Source: Streptomyces calvus
Lineage (GTDB): Bacteria; Actinomycetota; Actinomycetes; Streptomycetales; Streptomycetaceae
Assembly: GCF_006782915.1 (NCBI RefSeq)
Contig: NZ_VCNP01000045.1
Location: 62,001-126,000, forward strand
DNA length: 64,000 nt
Reading direction: 5' to 3'
The position numbers were made by a program, and so were the translations under genes. Positions 16,818-24,844 of this stretch are shown here, one piece after another. Every line of letters starts with the position of its first letter. Positions within the stretch are counted from its first letter, which is position 1. The notes below the pieces were generated by a model. That model made no database searches and was not told the origin of the DNA. It saw only the letters and a program-made list of their open reading frames with translations.

Positions 16818-18206
16818 CTAGGCGAAGGTGTCGAGCAGTCGTCCGTACACACCGAACACGCCGACGAGCAGCGGGAGCAGCGCGATGACCCCCACCGATT
16901 CGAGCAGGTCACCGACTCGCCGCAACCGGACCCGCACATGCTCGGCCGGCTGCACGGCGAGCACGACGAGCGGCAGGACCGCGAGCACGACCAGGACGGC
17001 CAGCGGGGCCGCGGCCGAGGACCGCTCCGCCCACACCGTCAACAACCGTACGACGACGCCCGCCGCAGCGGCGAGCAGCACCACCACTTCGGCGACCAGC
17101 GGAAACGCCCGGGCCCGCAGGCCCAGCACCACCGCGACGAGCGCGGCCAGCGGCACCGTCCACACGGAGGGGTCCCGCAGCGCCAGTACGGCGGCCGCGG
17201 CGGCCGATCCGGCCAGGGTGATCGTGGCGAGCACCAGCCCGCGGTGCGCGGCGGTCAGGGCCGTGGACACCCGGTGACGGCTGACGGAAACCCCGCCGGC
17301 CCGGCGGTCGTCGAGCCCCGAGAGCCCGGACGCCATCAGCGCGAGCCGCGGCAGCACCCCGAGCACCACCACACAGACGACGCCGAGAACCGCCCCGACC
17401 CGCGCCTGCTGCTCCACCGTCCCGGCGCCGGACTGCAGGGCGACGACGGCCTCCCAGCCGACGGCGGTCGCGGCCACGGCACCGGCGCCCACGACCCCGC
17501 CCCGCCCCAGCGGCGTGAACAGCCCGAGCAGTGCGAGGACCAGCACGCCCACGGCGGCCACCCCGGCGAGCCGCAGGGCACCCGCCGACGACCCGCCGAC
17601 GACATCGACGAGGCTCCACACGCCCAGCACTCCGAGCGCGCCACCGGCACACAGGAGGGTGGCGGCGAGCCCGTACCTGCGCACCCGCCCCAGGACCGCA
17701 CCGGCGACCACTGCCGCACCGGCGGCGACGAGAAGCGCGGCGGCGACCACCGAGTCGTCGTACCGCGCACGCGCGAACAGAGCGGCGACGACCACCCAGG
17801 CCACGCTCGCGGCACCCGACGTGACGCGCCGCGCGGCCGGCCCCCACACCCATGCCCGATGACCGAGGTCCTCCGCCACCTCGTCGGTGACGTCGTGCAC
17901 GACGGGAGCGGGCGGGGCGTCCTCGGCACGGACGAGACGCAGCACAGCGCCGTCGCGGACGCCAGCCGTCTCCAGTGTGCTGTCGTGATCGAGCGCGGAG
18001 CCGTCCACCGTGACGAGCTGACGCGAGGCGGGCCGCCCCTCCGCACGGTCGTCCAGCAACCGCATGATCTCGGGCAGCAGCAGCCCGACCGGCTCCCGCG
18101 CCGGGAGCACGAGGTCGACGCGGCGCCGCTCACCGACGAGCGTGACCCGGCTCAACACCACCGGCCCACTGGCCGTGTTCCTGCTCAAGGCCCCCGTAGA
18201 CATCAC
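16818..18206 (-). CDS. eccD: Type VII secretion membrane protein EccD
   Basis: A 462-residue integral membrane protein. Residues 17-93 form a ubiquitin-like (YukD-type) domain (VVLSRVTLVGERRRVDLVLPA ... VRDGAVLRLVR). About eleven hydrophobic helices follow, the usual EccD fold that forms the T7SS channel core. The start is the GTG at 18206 or the next codon, ATG at 18203; the ribosome-binding site is weak for either. It lies upstream of the MinD-like ATPase and EccC genes. No EccB, EccE or mycosin gene is present in the block, so the machine is either minimal or uses parts encoded elsewhere. Confidence 0.9.
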   Translation of the reverse strand: MMSTGALSRNTASGPVVLSRVTLVGERRRVDLVLPAREPVGLLLPEIMRLLDDRAEGRPASRQLVTVDGSALDHDSTLETAGVRDGAVLRLVRAEDAPPAPVVHDVTDEVAEDLGHRAWVWGPAARRVTSGAASVAWVVVAALFARARYDDSVVAAALLVAAGAAVVAGAVLGRVRRYGLAATLLCAGGALGVLGVWSLVDVVGGSSAGALRLAGVAAVGVLVLALLGLFTPLGRGGVVGAGAVAATAVGWEAVVALQSGAGTVEQQARVGAVLGVVCVVVLGVLPRLALMASGLSGLDDRRAGGVSVSRHRVSTALTAAHRGLVLATITLAGSAAAAAVLALRDPSVWTVPLAALVAVVLGLRARAFPLVAEVVVLLAAAAGVVVRLLTVWAERSSAAAPLAVLVVLAVLPLVVLAVQPAEHVRVRLRRVGDLLESVGVIALLPLLVGVFGVYGRLLDTFA

Positions 18207-18219
18207 GTTCGCGAACCTA

Positions 18220-18486
18220 TCACCGGCTTGTAGGACTATTTGAGGGAGTGGAAACGCCGGGAGAGTACGGGCTGTCCTGCCCGATCAGCCGGTGGGACAC
18301 GAACGACCACCCGACACACCCCGCGCACAGCACGGCCGCGATCACCATGCCGGCGAGCACCTTCCCCATCCGCTCGTCCGCGGCCCGCCGTTGCCGCCGT
18401 GCCCCGAACAACAGGGCGTCCCGCAACCGCCGTCGCCGCACGGAAACGGACTCCAGGAGCTGGCTGTCGTAGTCCTGGGCGGTCAT
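18220..18486 (-). CDS. Small single-pass membrane protein of the T7SS locus
   Basis: An 88-residue protein with a basic cytoplasmic N-terminus (RRRRLRDALLFGARRQRRAADERMGK), one membrane helix near residues 43-65 (VLAGMVIAAVLCAGCVGWSFV), and a short Ser/Pro-rich outer tail. The family is not recognised. The helix contains two Cys residues. It lies 13 bases before eccD and shortly after the immunity gene, so it is probably part of the operon and may be an accessory of the channel. Confidence 0.75.
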   Translation of the reverse strand: MTAQDYDSQLLESVSVRRRRLRDALLFGARRQRRAADERMGKVLAGMVIAAVLCAGCVGWSFVSHRLIGQDSPYSPGVSTPSNSPTSR

Positions 18487-18505
18487 GCCGCTCGCTCACC
18501 TCGTG

Positions 18506-19390
18506 TCACGTAGGGAACTCTCCCAGCCAGCTGCGCTTGAGCAGGTGCTCGGGCAGATACTCCGACTCGACCTCGATGGGCCGTCCGGCGTCATGGGCGA
18601 GGCAGGTGATGGCGAGGATCGCGAGAGGGATGTCGCCGTCACCGGATTCCTCCCGCTCCTCGTTCGCCGTCCAGTACTCCTTGTGCAGCTCGAGCGCCTG
18701 GACCAGGGCCTCGTTGAACTGATCCGCGTCCTGGCCGACGAAGCGGTAGAACAGATTGATCGGCGGATACAGGACCTTGAGCATCGTCTCTCGGTCGAGG
18801 AACCGCAGCCGGTCCGGGTCGGTCGCCTCGAACGCGGCGACGAGCTTGTCCCCGAGTCCCGGCCGCTCCAGCCAGTACGTCTGGAGGACGTCGACCCAGT
18901 GGTAGATGTACTCCTCGAAGACGGCGCCGGAGGCCCGCAGCGTCTCGACCGGCACCTGGCACAGCTGGGTCATCCGCGCCTGGTCCCGGCAGACGACGGC
19001 CAGCCAGAAAGCGTCCAGCCAGGTGCCCGCGTCGACGAAGTGCGTGATCCCCACGGCGGGGATCGTCCGTACCTCGTGGCCGATCATGCACTCGACGGTG
19101 GAGCCCTCGGGAGCGGTCGCCGAGGCGAACAGTGCGGACCCGACCTGCATCGCCATGACCCAGGCTTCCCACGTCTCCAGCTTGTCGGCGGTGGGATCGT
19201 CCAGCGTCTGAAGGCTGGCGCTGGACACAGCACTGCTGAAGGTCAGGCCGAAGCTCTGCGGGTATTGCTCAAGACGCTCGACGCGACGGAGGGTTCTCTC
19301 GTTGATCTCTTGCCGGAGCTCGTCTGGATTCGGGTGACTACCTTTCAGGGGAGGGCGGGGAATGCGTGTATGCATGAACAAATTTCTCAT
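18506..19390 (-). CDS. Imm49-like immunity protein
   Basis: A 294-residue soluble helical protein. The stretch TADKLETWEAWVMAMQVGSALFASATAPEG followed by DAFWLAVVCRD and YPPINLFYRFVGQDADQFNEALVQALELHKEYW is typical of immunity 49 family proteins in Streptomyces. These neutralise a cognate polymorphic toxin in the producing cell. The ATG at 19390 overlaps the toxin stop (ATGA), the tight coupling expected of toxin/immunity pairs. An alternative start is Met6. The first codons and the adjacent toxin end are visibly lower in GC than the neighbourhood. Confidence 0.8.
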   Translation of the reverse strand: MRNLFMHTRIPRPPLKGSHPNPDELRQEINERTLRRVERLEQYPQSFGLTFSSAVSSASLQTLDDPTADKLETWEAWVMAMQVGSALFASATAPEGSTVECMIGHEVRTIPAVGITHFVDAGTWLDAFWLAVVCRDQARMTQLCQVPVETLRASGAVFEEYIYHWVDVLQTYWLERPGLGDKLVAAFEATDPDRLRFLDRETMLKVLYPPINLFYRFVGQDADQFNEALVQALELHKEYWTANEEREESGDGDIPLAILAITCLAHDAGRPIEVESEYLPEHLLKRSWLGEFPT

Positions 19391-21966
19391 TTCGTGAGAT
19401 CGAACTGCTTCATTTGGTACCCAGCATAATTAGGCCCGTTGAAATCAGCCTTGACCAGGACGTAGTCCACCTTGCCCTCGTCCAGCGCGTCTCGGAGGTC
19501 TTCGGCCAAGGTCCGCTCGGCGCGAGCCGCTTCAACGTCCCCACTCTTCGTGCGTCGCTCGGCCCTCTTCTCCATTTCCTTGAGAATGGTTTCGAAGTAC
19601 TCCTTCGTCCCCTGTGTCACCAACCGCCCGCTGTGACCCTTGCGCACGCCGAGAGCGGCCGTCGTGGACCCCTTCGCCTCGACGACGACATACCGACCGT
19701 CCGTCGTCCGGTACACCTGGTCGAACCGATTGTTCCCGAGGGCCCCGTCGTCCAGGCGCACCGCACCGGGATAGTGCTCCGGTACTGCATGGCGTTCGGC
19801 GGCGTGCTCGCCGAGCAGTTCGCTCTGCCGGTTCGCGTCGCCGTGAAGCGGTGAGTGTGTCTTGTCGGCGAGATCCCTTGCGGCGGCCAGCTCGTCCGTG
19901 GGGTTGGCGGCGTAGGCCTTCTCCGCGGCCTTCAGGGCGTCCTCCGCCGCGTTGTCGGCCTTGACGGCCGCGTCCCGCTTGGCGGCCTGCTCGTTCAGGT
20001 GCCTCAGGGTCTCGTCGGAGAGGTCCGCAGCTTTGCCCTTGATGGGATCCGGGCGCACATATTCCTCCTTGATCGCCGGAGGCATGTCACTCGCCGCGAT
20101 CCACTTGGGCGGCGCGAGCGGGTTGCGCGTGAGCTGGGGTACGGCCTGGCCGTAACCGCCCTCGGCAGTGGTGGAGCGCCGGTATCCGTTCTCGCGGTAA
20201 TGCTCCTTGAACCACTCGGGGTCGTTGTTGGCCCGCTCGACCTGCCGGCGCATGATCTCGCGTTCGACATCCAGAGGAGCGCGACTTCCGGACGGTGATC
20301 CGCCCGAGCCGTTGCCGCCCCCGTGACCGCCGCCGGTTCCGGCGTGCTGGGCGGGAATCCCACCGTTGTCGGTGCCACCGCTCCCCGCGTGCCCGTCGCC
20401 GCCCGCCGCATGCCCTCCGCCGTCACGTGCGGGCGCCGTGTCCGTGCCGCGCGCCCCGGCGTGCTCGCCGACGTGAGCGGTCGGTGCCGTGTTCCCGCCT
20501 GCCCGGCCCGTCGCGTCGCCGCCGACGTGGGCCGCCGTGCTCCCGGCCGCGTGTGCGCCTGCCCGGTCGCCCGCCCCGACGAGCACACCCTCTTCGTGCG
20601 GCAGGCTCCGCTCCAGCAACTCCCGGTCCGCCGCCGACAGTTCCACCTTCGCCGGAGCCGCCGTGCCGTCCGCGCGGACGACCGAGCCGTCGTCCAGGTT
20701 CAGCCGGGTTCCGTCCGGCCACTCCACCACGTTGTCGCGGACGACCGGCATGTCGTCGGCGACCCGCACCACACTGCCGTCGGGCTGGACGCGTCTCGTT
20801 CCGGCGAGGATGTCGTCGTAGGCGCCCGCGTGGACGCCCCGCAGGCCGGCGAACAGGTCGGTGACCTTGACCGTGCCGAACTTCGCGGCCTTGCCGAGGT
20901 ACGTCATGGGATCGACGAGCCGGGCCGTCTTGCCGAGCGCGCCGACCGTGCGGGCCACCGAGCCGCCCTTCGCCGCCGCTCCGGCGCCTCCCGTGAAGAC
21001 GGTCGTCAGGACGTTGAAAGTGACCGCGCCGCCCGCCCGTGCCGGGTTCTCGCCCCACTGGTCCCAGGCAACCAGCGCCTTGCCCGCCTCCTTGACCGTA
21101 TTGCGGGAGTCGCGCAGATAGGAGGGCAGCTTGTCCTCGGGCATCTGCCAGTACGCCACGCCGACCACGGGCACCGCGGTGATGAGCACGCCGGTCGCGA
21201 GCTTGCCGAGCCCCTTCCACGCCTCGCCCGCCGCGTCCCAGCCGTCCACGCCGACGAGGGTGCCGAGGCCCCGGATCGTGCCCCACACCCCGTCGACGAC
21301 GAAGCCCTTGCCGAACTCCATGACCTGGTGGCCCAGCCAGTCGAGCCCGTGCCGCTCCTTCTCCACGGTTTTGCCCCAGGGCAGTTCCTCGGACTGGTTC
21401 AGGAGGTCGGCGGTGAAGCCGTAGGTGCTGGTGCCGCGCTTCAGCAGGCGCTTCTGGGCGCCGTCCTCGATGATCAGCGTCGAGCCGCCCACCAGCGCGG
21501 TGATCTTGTTGTGGCAGGTGATCTCCGCCTGCCAGAAGGCCGCCGTGGTGGCGTTGACGTCGTGCACCAGGTCGTTGTTGAGCTGGACGTTGTCGTCGTC
21601 CTCGCGCCAGTCCTCGTCCCCCGCGATCTGCTGCCGGAAGGTTTCCGCGCGACGCTTGAGGCTCTTCAGCCTGGCCACGAGCGGCTGGATCTCCGTCTCG
21701 TACGAGCTGAGGGCCGCCGCCACCTTCTCCAGATCGTCGGCGAACTCGTCGGCCTTGGCCGCCACCGGCGCCGTCGTGGCGAACAACTGCTCCGCCTCCG
21801 GGGCCGTGTAGCACGCCGACAGCCCCTGGAAGCGGGTGTGCACGTCCGACCCCGACTGGCGGAAGACGAGCGCCTGCCCCGTCAGGAGCATGTGGTCGAT
21901 GCCCAGTTGCTCCAGATCACCGGTGAACTGCGGGATGTTCTGCGGATCGATGAGGTCCGCGCTCAC
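19387..21966 (-). CDS. Large T7SS polymorphic toxin with PD-(D/E)xK-like nuclease C-terminus
   Basis: An 859-residue protein without a Sec signal. Residues 1-170 form a helical, WXG/LXG-like export region. A hydrophobic Gly/Ala-rich stretch follows (about 230-350), then a disordered Gly/His/Thr linker (about 470-590) and a C-terminal domain. That domain has FDQVYR (D749), thirteen residues later VVVEAKGS (E763-A-K765), and RLVTQGTKEYFETILKEM, which reads as a restriction endonuclease-like D...ExK site. DNA cleavage is therefore the likely activity (inference). The start GTG at 21966 overlaps the DUF6507-like gene, and the stop overlaps the Imm49-like gene. Toxin delivery through the adjacent EccC/EccD system is implied by position. 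Confidence 0.82.
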   Translation of the reverse strand: MSADLIDPQNIPQFTGDLEQLGIDHMLLTGQALVFRQSGSDVHTRFQGLSACYTAPEAEQLFATTAPVAAKADEFADDLEKVAAALSSYETEIQPLVARLKSLKRRAETFRQQIAGDEDWREDDDNVQLNNDLVHDVNATTAAFWQAEITCHNKITALVGGSTLIIEDGAQKRLLKRGTSTYGFTADLLNQSEELPWGKTVEKERHGLDWLGHQVMEFGKGFVVDGVWGTIRGLGTLVGVDGWDAAGEAWKGLGKLATGVLITAVPVVGVAYWQMPEDKLPSYLRDSRNTVKEAGKALVAWDQWGENPARAGGAVTFNVLTTVFTGGAGAAAKGGSVARTVGALGKTARLVDPMTYLGKAAKFGTVKVTDLFAGLRGVHAGAYDDILAGTRRVQPDGSVVRVADDMPVVRDNVVEWPDGTRLNLDDGSVVRADGTAAPAKVELSAADRELLERSLPHEEGVLVGAGDRAGAHAAGSTAAHVGGDATGRAGGNTAPTAHVGEHAGARGTDTAPARDGGGHAAGGDGHAGSGGTDNGGIPAQHAGTGGGHGGGNGSGGSPSGSRAPLDVEREIMRRQVERANNDPEWFKEHYRENGYRRSTTAEGGYGQAVPQLTRNPLAPPKWIAASDMPPAIKEEYVRPDPIKGKAADLSDETLRHLNEQAAKRDAAVKADNAAEDALKAAEKAYAANPTDELAAARDLADKTHSPLHGDANRQSELLGEHAAERHAVPEHYPGAVRLDDGALGNNRFDQVYRTTDGRYVVVEAKGSTTAALGVRKGHSGRLVTQGTKEYFETILKEMEKRAERRTKSGDVEAARAERTLAEDLRDALDEGKVDYVLVKADFNGPNYAGYQMKQFDLTK

Positions 21967-22349
21967 TGGCCCCCCTGTCCGCCCGCGCCCGGCAGGTCGA
22001 TCTTCGGTTCCTTCAGTGCGTTCGCCTGGGCCTGCGCGGCCATGTCCAGGTCACCCTTGACGTACGCGTTGGTCGCCGTGGCCGCCCCGTCGAGCGAGTT
22101 CGACGTGCGCACCGCGACGTACATCAGCTTCTCCTGGTAGGCGGTGAAGAACTCGCCCAGCGCCGCCGCGACCGGGCCCTGGACCCCGCTCTTCTCCACG
22201 CCACCCTGCTGGATCGTGCCGGCGGACTTCGCCGCGCTCGGCATGGTCTTCTGCAGGGCCTTCCCGGTGTCCGAGAGGCCCTCGGCCGCCTTCGCCGTCT
22301 GTGTGAGCACGTGCTGCACGCCCGACGGCGAGATGTCCCACCCCGTCAT
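21963..22349 (-). CDS. ESX-type small substrate/chaperone (DUF6507-like)
   Basis: A 128-residue helical protein beginning MTGWDISPSGVQHVLTQTAKAAEGLSDTGKAL, a start known from the DUF6507 family of actinomycete T7SS loci. It has the size and helix-turn-helix layout of ESAT-6-like proteins but lacks a clear WXG. It is coupled by GTGA to the toxin gene and probably forms the targeting partner that presents the toxin to EccC, like the Lap proteins of LXG toxins. That role is inferred. Confidence 0.75.
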   Translation of the reverse strand: MTGWDISPSGVQHVLTQTAKAAEGLSDTGKALQKTMPSAAKSAGTIQQGGVEKSGVQGPVAAALGEFFTAYQEKLMYVAVRTSNSLDGAATATNAYVKGDLDMAAQAQANALKEPKIDLPGAGGQGGQ

Positions 22350-22397
22350 TGGAATCCCCGTACTCCCGTGTGCCGTCGTCCCGCCGACGCGCCCGCG

Positions 22398-22709
22398 TCA
22401 GCCGATGTTGTCGACCGCCGCCCGCGCCTTCGCCATCGTCGACTGGGCCGTTCCGTCGTTGTCCTCGAGAGTCGTGCGCACGAGTTGGATGATGCTGCGC
22501 ACCTCGTTGGCCGCGCGGTTCCAGCGCAGCTCCTTGCCGTGGTACTCCTCGGAGACTCCGTCGGCCTGGAAGTCGGCCATGGCGGCCTTCACTGCCTTGT
22601 CGCGGTCGGCCAGCACGCGCTCCAACTGCCCGACGATTCCCTGCAAGCCGCCCTGCACCTCGCTCGACGCGCCGGTGTCGTAGGAGCGGCGGTCCAGATT
22701 CTGGCCCAT
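22398..22709 (-). CDS. ESAT-6-like (WXG100 superfamily) protein
   Basis: A 103-residue helical protein: MGQNLDRRSYDTGASSEVQGGLQGIVGQLERVLADRDKAV, then a turn around DGVSEEYHGKELRWNRAANEV and a second helix. Instead of WXG the turn has YHGKE. It fits the actinomycete family annotated as pore-forming ESAT-6-like. The ATG at 22709 has AGGGGG about 8 bases upstream. It is the second gene of the T7SS operon. Confidence 0.8.
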   Translation of the reverse strand: MGQNLDRRSYDTGASSEVQGGLQGIVGQLERVLADRDKAVKAAMADFQADGVSEEYHGKELRWNRAANEVRSIIQLVRTTLEDNDGTAQSTMAKARAAVDNIG

Positions 22710-22752
22710 CGTCAAACCCCCTGTGGTTGTCGCCTCTGCCCCGGTGGGCGGC

Positions 22753-23094
22753 CTATCGTGCGCCGAAGCGGGCCGCGTCGAAGTTGGCCGCGCCCATGTT
22801 CTTCTGGGCGTTGTCGTGCTGCTCGGTCTCACCGGTGGTGAACGCGGTGTCCATACCGCCCTGGCCTTCGAGGATCGCGCCGAGCGACTCGTTCAGCGCC
22901 GCGGTGATCTCGTCCGCACGCGTCTTGAAGGAGTCGAAGGCGACCTTCCCGGAACCGTTGAACTTGCCCTCCAACGGCTCGGCCGCCTGGATGAGCATGC
23001 GGATCAGCGTGCCCAGGTCGGTGCTCGAACCGAACGTGTTCTTCCCCAGATCCGACAGGGTCGTCGACCCCATGTCGAACTTCACGTGTGTCAC
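22753..23094 (-). CDS. ESAT-6-like (WXG100 superfamily) protein, first gene of the operon
   Basis: A protein of about 113 residues with two long helices: LGTLIRMLIQAAEPLEGKFNGSGKVAFDSFKTRADEITAALNESL. The turn FNGSGKVAF stands where WXG would be. It is likely secreted as a dimer with its neighbour at 22398. The GTG at 23094 gives MTHVKFDMG; the GTG at 23085 (VKFDMG) is a better fit to the GGGGGTG just upstream and may be the true start. Upstream DNA has a 12-bp direct repeat and an 11-bp palindrome, candidate control sites for the whole operon. Confidence 0.8.
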   Translation of the reverse strand: MTHVKFDMGSTTLSDLGKNTFGSSTDLGTLIRMLIQAAEPLEGKFNGSGKVAFDSFKTRADEITAALNESLGAILEGQGGMDTAFTTGETEQHDNAQKNMGAANFDAARFGAR

Positions 23095-23116
23095 CCCCGT
23101 GCGTCACGTACGCATC

Positions 23117-23194
23117 ACAGAACCGTTCACAGAACCGTTCGAACATGCTGTCGCGCAACGCGCCACGGACGCAACGGCGTTGATCACAATGTGA
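23117..23194 (-). promoter_or_regulatory. Upstream region of the T7SS operon with direct repeat and palindrome
   Basis: ACAGAACCGTTC is repeated back to back at 23117-23128 and 23129-23140. TCACAATGTGA at 23184-23194 is a perfect palindrome around its central base. Both lie within 110 bases of the first ESAT-6-like gene. No confident -10/-35 pair was found. Confidence 0.45.
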
Positions 23195-23241
23195 CGCGAT
23201 CCGGACACACCGGGGACAGTGTCGATGCTCGTGCACGTCAG

Positions 23242-23288
23242 CGCGAGGTGCTCGCCGGGACGGCCGCGCGGTTCGTGGAGCACGCCGG
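23242..23288 (+). repeat. Right copy of 47-bp direct repeat (attR-like gene remnant)
   Basis: Encodes REVLAGTAARFVEHAG followed by a stop (TAG), the C-terminal end of the isomerase at 8978-9808 with one base change. No other part of that gene is present here. The remainder of the gene-free stretch 23095-23568 holds the T7SS promoter side to the left; to the right, 23289-23568 shows no gene. Confidence 0.88.
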
Positions 23289-23568
23289 ATAGGCATCGCG
23301 GTGCACGGCCCCCCTGAGCGATGGAGGGCCGGTGCACGCAGCGCGGGCCCGGTACGGGGCGCAGTCCGTACGGGCCCGGCGCGGAGCGCAAGCGGTGCGG
23401 TGCCGATCGGACGCCGACGTTCGCCGGCACCGCACGGTGCTTCCCCCCTGCTCCCCGCAGTGCGCGGCCCCCACCGCGCACGGCAACCAGCATGCGGCCC
23501 AGGGACGATTGAATCCTTGACCATCCGTGCAGGGATCTTGTCGATTCCGGCAGGACGGGAAACGGCCC

Positions 23569-24540
23569 CTACGGGTCGGTGTGCTGGTGGCGGTGGTCCG
23601 TCGGTGTCATCCCGTACACGCGGCGGAAGACACGGCTGAAGGTGGCCGGGTCGGTGAAGCCCCACCGTGCCGCGATCCAGTGCACGGCGCGGCCCCGCAG
23701 TCTCGGGTCGGCGAGGTCGCGGCGGCAGCGCTCCAGCCGGCGGTGCCGGATCCAGGCGGCCGGCGCCTCGCCCTCCGCCGCGAACAACTGGTGCAGATGG
23801 CGCACCGAGATGCCGTGGGCCGCCGCGACCGTCGCCGGGGACAGCGACGGATCGCCGAGGTTCTGGTCGATGAAGTCCCGGATCCTGGTGTGCAGGGCCC
23901 GCCGGCGGGACTCCGGGGGCAGCGCGTCCTCCGAGTCCGCGCAGCCGCCGAGCACGGAGGCGATCAGATCCGTCGTCACCGACGCCAGCGCGGGCGCGTC
24001 CGCCTCCGTGAACTCCTCGGCGCGCCGGGCGACATCGGCCAGCCAGCGGTACAGCGCCCCGCCCATGCCGTGGTCGACCGGGACGGGCGTGGCCAGCAGC
24101 CGCCGCACCACGCCCGGCGGCAGCGGCAGCCGGGCCCGCGGCATGCTGACGATCACCGTGGTCGACCGCTCGGACGTCCGGTTGATGCGGGCCTCGTAGG
24201 GCAGGCTGGTGTCGGCCATGACGAGCTGCCCGACCCGGAACGCCGTCTGCCTGCCTTCCTGCGCCATACCGCCGTCGCCGTCGAGCTGGCAGTTGATCTG
24301 CAAGGCCTCCGGGTCGAAGCGCCGGATGGTGCGCGGGGTGCGCACGGTGTCCAGGTGCGGCAGTCTCAGCTCGGCGATCTGCACGTCCCCGAGGGGCAGC
24401 ACCCGCATCACGGCGTCGAAGTCGTCACTGCGCGCACTGCGCAGCAGGTTGGGCACATGCGTTCGGGTGGCCACGTCCTGCCAGAGGTCCCACCGCTCGA
24501 CGGGCTCCACGACATCGGTCCGGAACTCCTGCACCAGCAT
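23569..24540 (-). CDS. AraC-family transcriptional regulator
   Basis: A 323-residue regulator with an N-terminal AraC-binding-like cupin domain (VRTPRTIRRFDPEALQINCQLDG ... RVGQLVMADTSLPYEA) and a C-terminal double HTH. LSPATVAAAHGISVRHLHQLFAAEGEAPAAWIRHRRLERCRRDL is the first HTH; HWIAARWGFTDPATFSRVFRRVYGMTPTDHR is the AraC signature. The start is the ATG at 24540 (MLVQEFRTD), which begins the conserved domain; an upstream in-frame Met adds 23 unlikely residues. No obvious target gene adjoins it: the T7SS island lies on one side and the ribose operon on the other. Before island insertion it would have faced the isomerase operon. Confidence 0.85.
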   Translation of the reverse strand: MLVQEFRTDVVEPVERWDLWQDVATRTHVPNLLRSARSDDFDAVMRVLPLGDVQIAELRLPHLDTVRTPRTIRRFDPEALQINCQLDGDGGMAQEGRQTAFRVGQLVMADTSLPYEARINRTSERSTTVIVSMPRARLPLPPGVVRRLLATPVPVDHGMGGALYRWLADVARRAEEFTEADAPALASVTTDLIASVLGGCADSEDALPPESRRRALHTRIRDFIDQNLGDPSLSPATVAAAHGISVRHLHQLFAAEGEAPAAWIRHRRLERCRRDLADPRLRGRAVHWIAARWGFTDPATFSRVFRRVYGMTPTDHRHQHTDP

Positions 24541-24722
24541 CCTTACGCCCCCAACGCGTACCGGACGGCTGCATCCTGCCCGGAACATCGTAGGGAAGGG
24601 GCGCCGCAAAAATCTCGGAGAGAGCGTGCAACCGTCCCCGCGTCTCGCGGGTCGTACTCGGCGTCAGGACCTCTGGGTGGGGACCCGGGGGGGGAGTTGA
24701 GGGGTTCTGACGGGGGAGGGAA

Positions 24723-24758
24723 TCGAGGGGGCCCGGTCGACGGACCGGGCCCCCTCGA
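24723..24758 (-). terminator. Strong hairpin downstream of rbsD
   Basis: A perfect 16-bp stem (24723-24738 with 24743-24758) and a 4-base loop, about 90 bases after the rbsD stop. There is no clear U-tract, which is common for Streptomyces terminators. The rest of the gap 24541-24844 holds short repeats of GCTCGATGCCGTACGG (near 24790-24842) and no gene. Confidence 0.75.
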
Positions 24759-24844
24759 CGTGCGCACCGCCGGCCGACGGGCCCTCGATCCCGTACGGCC
24801 GGCTCGATGCCGTACGGTCGGCTCGATGCCGTACGGCCGGCGCC

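Noticed and set aside
9893..23094. Conjugative element or prophage interpretation of the island
   Set aside because: The FtsK-like protein has the three-ATPase EccC architecture and lies with EccD and ESAT-6-like genes; no relaxase, Tra or phage structural genes were seen.
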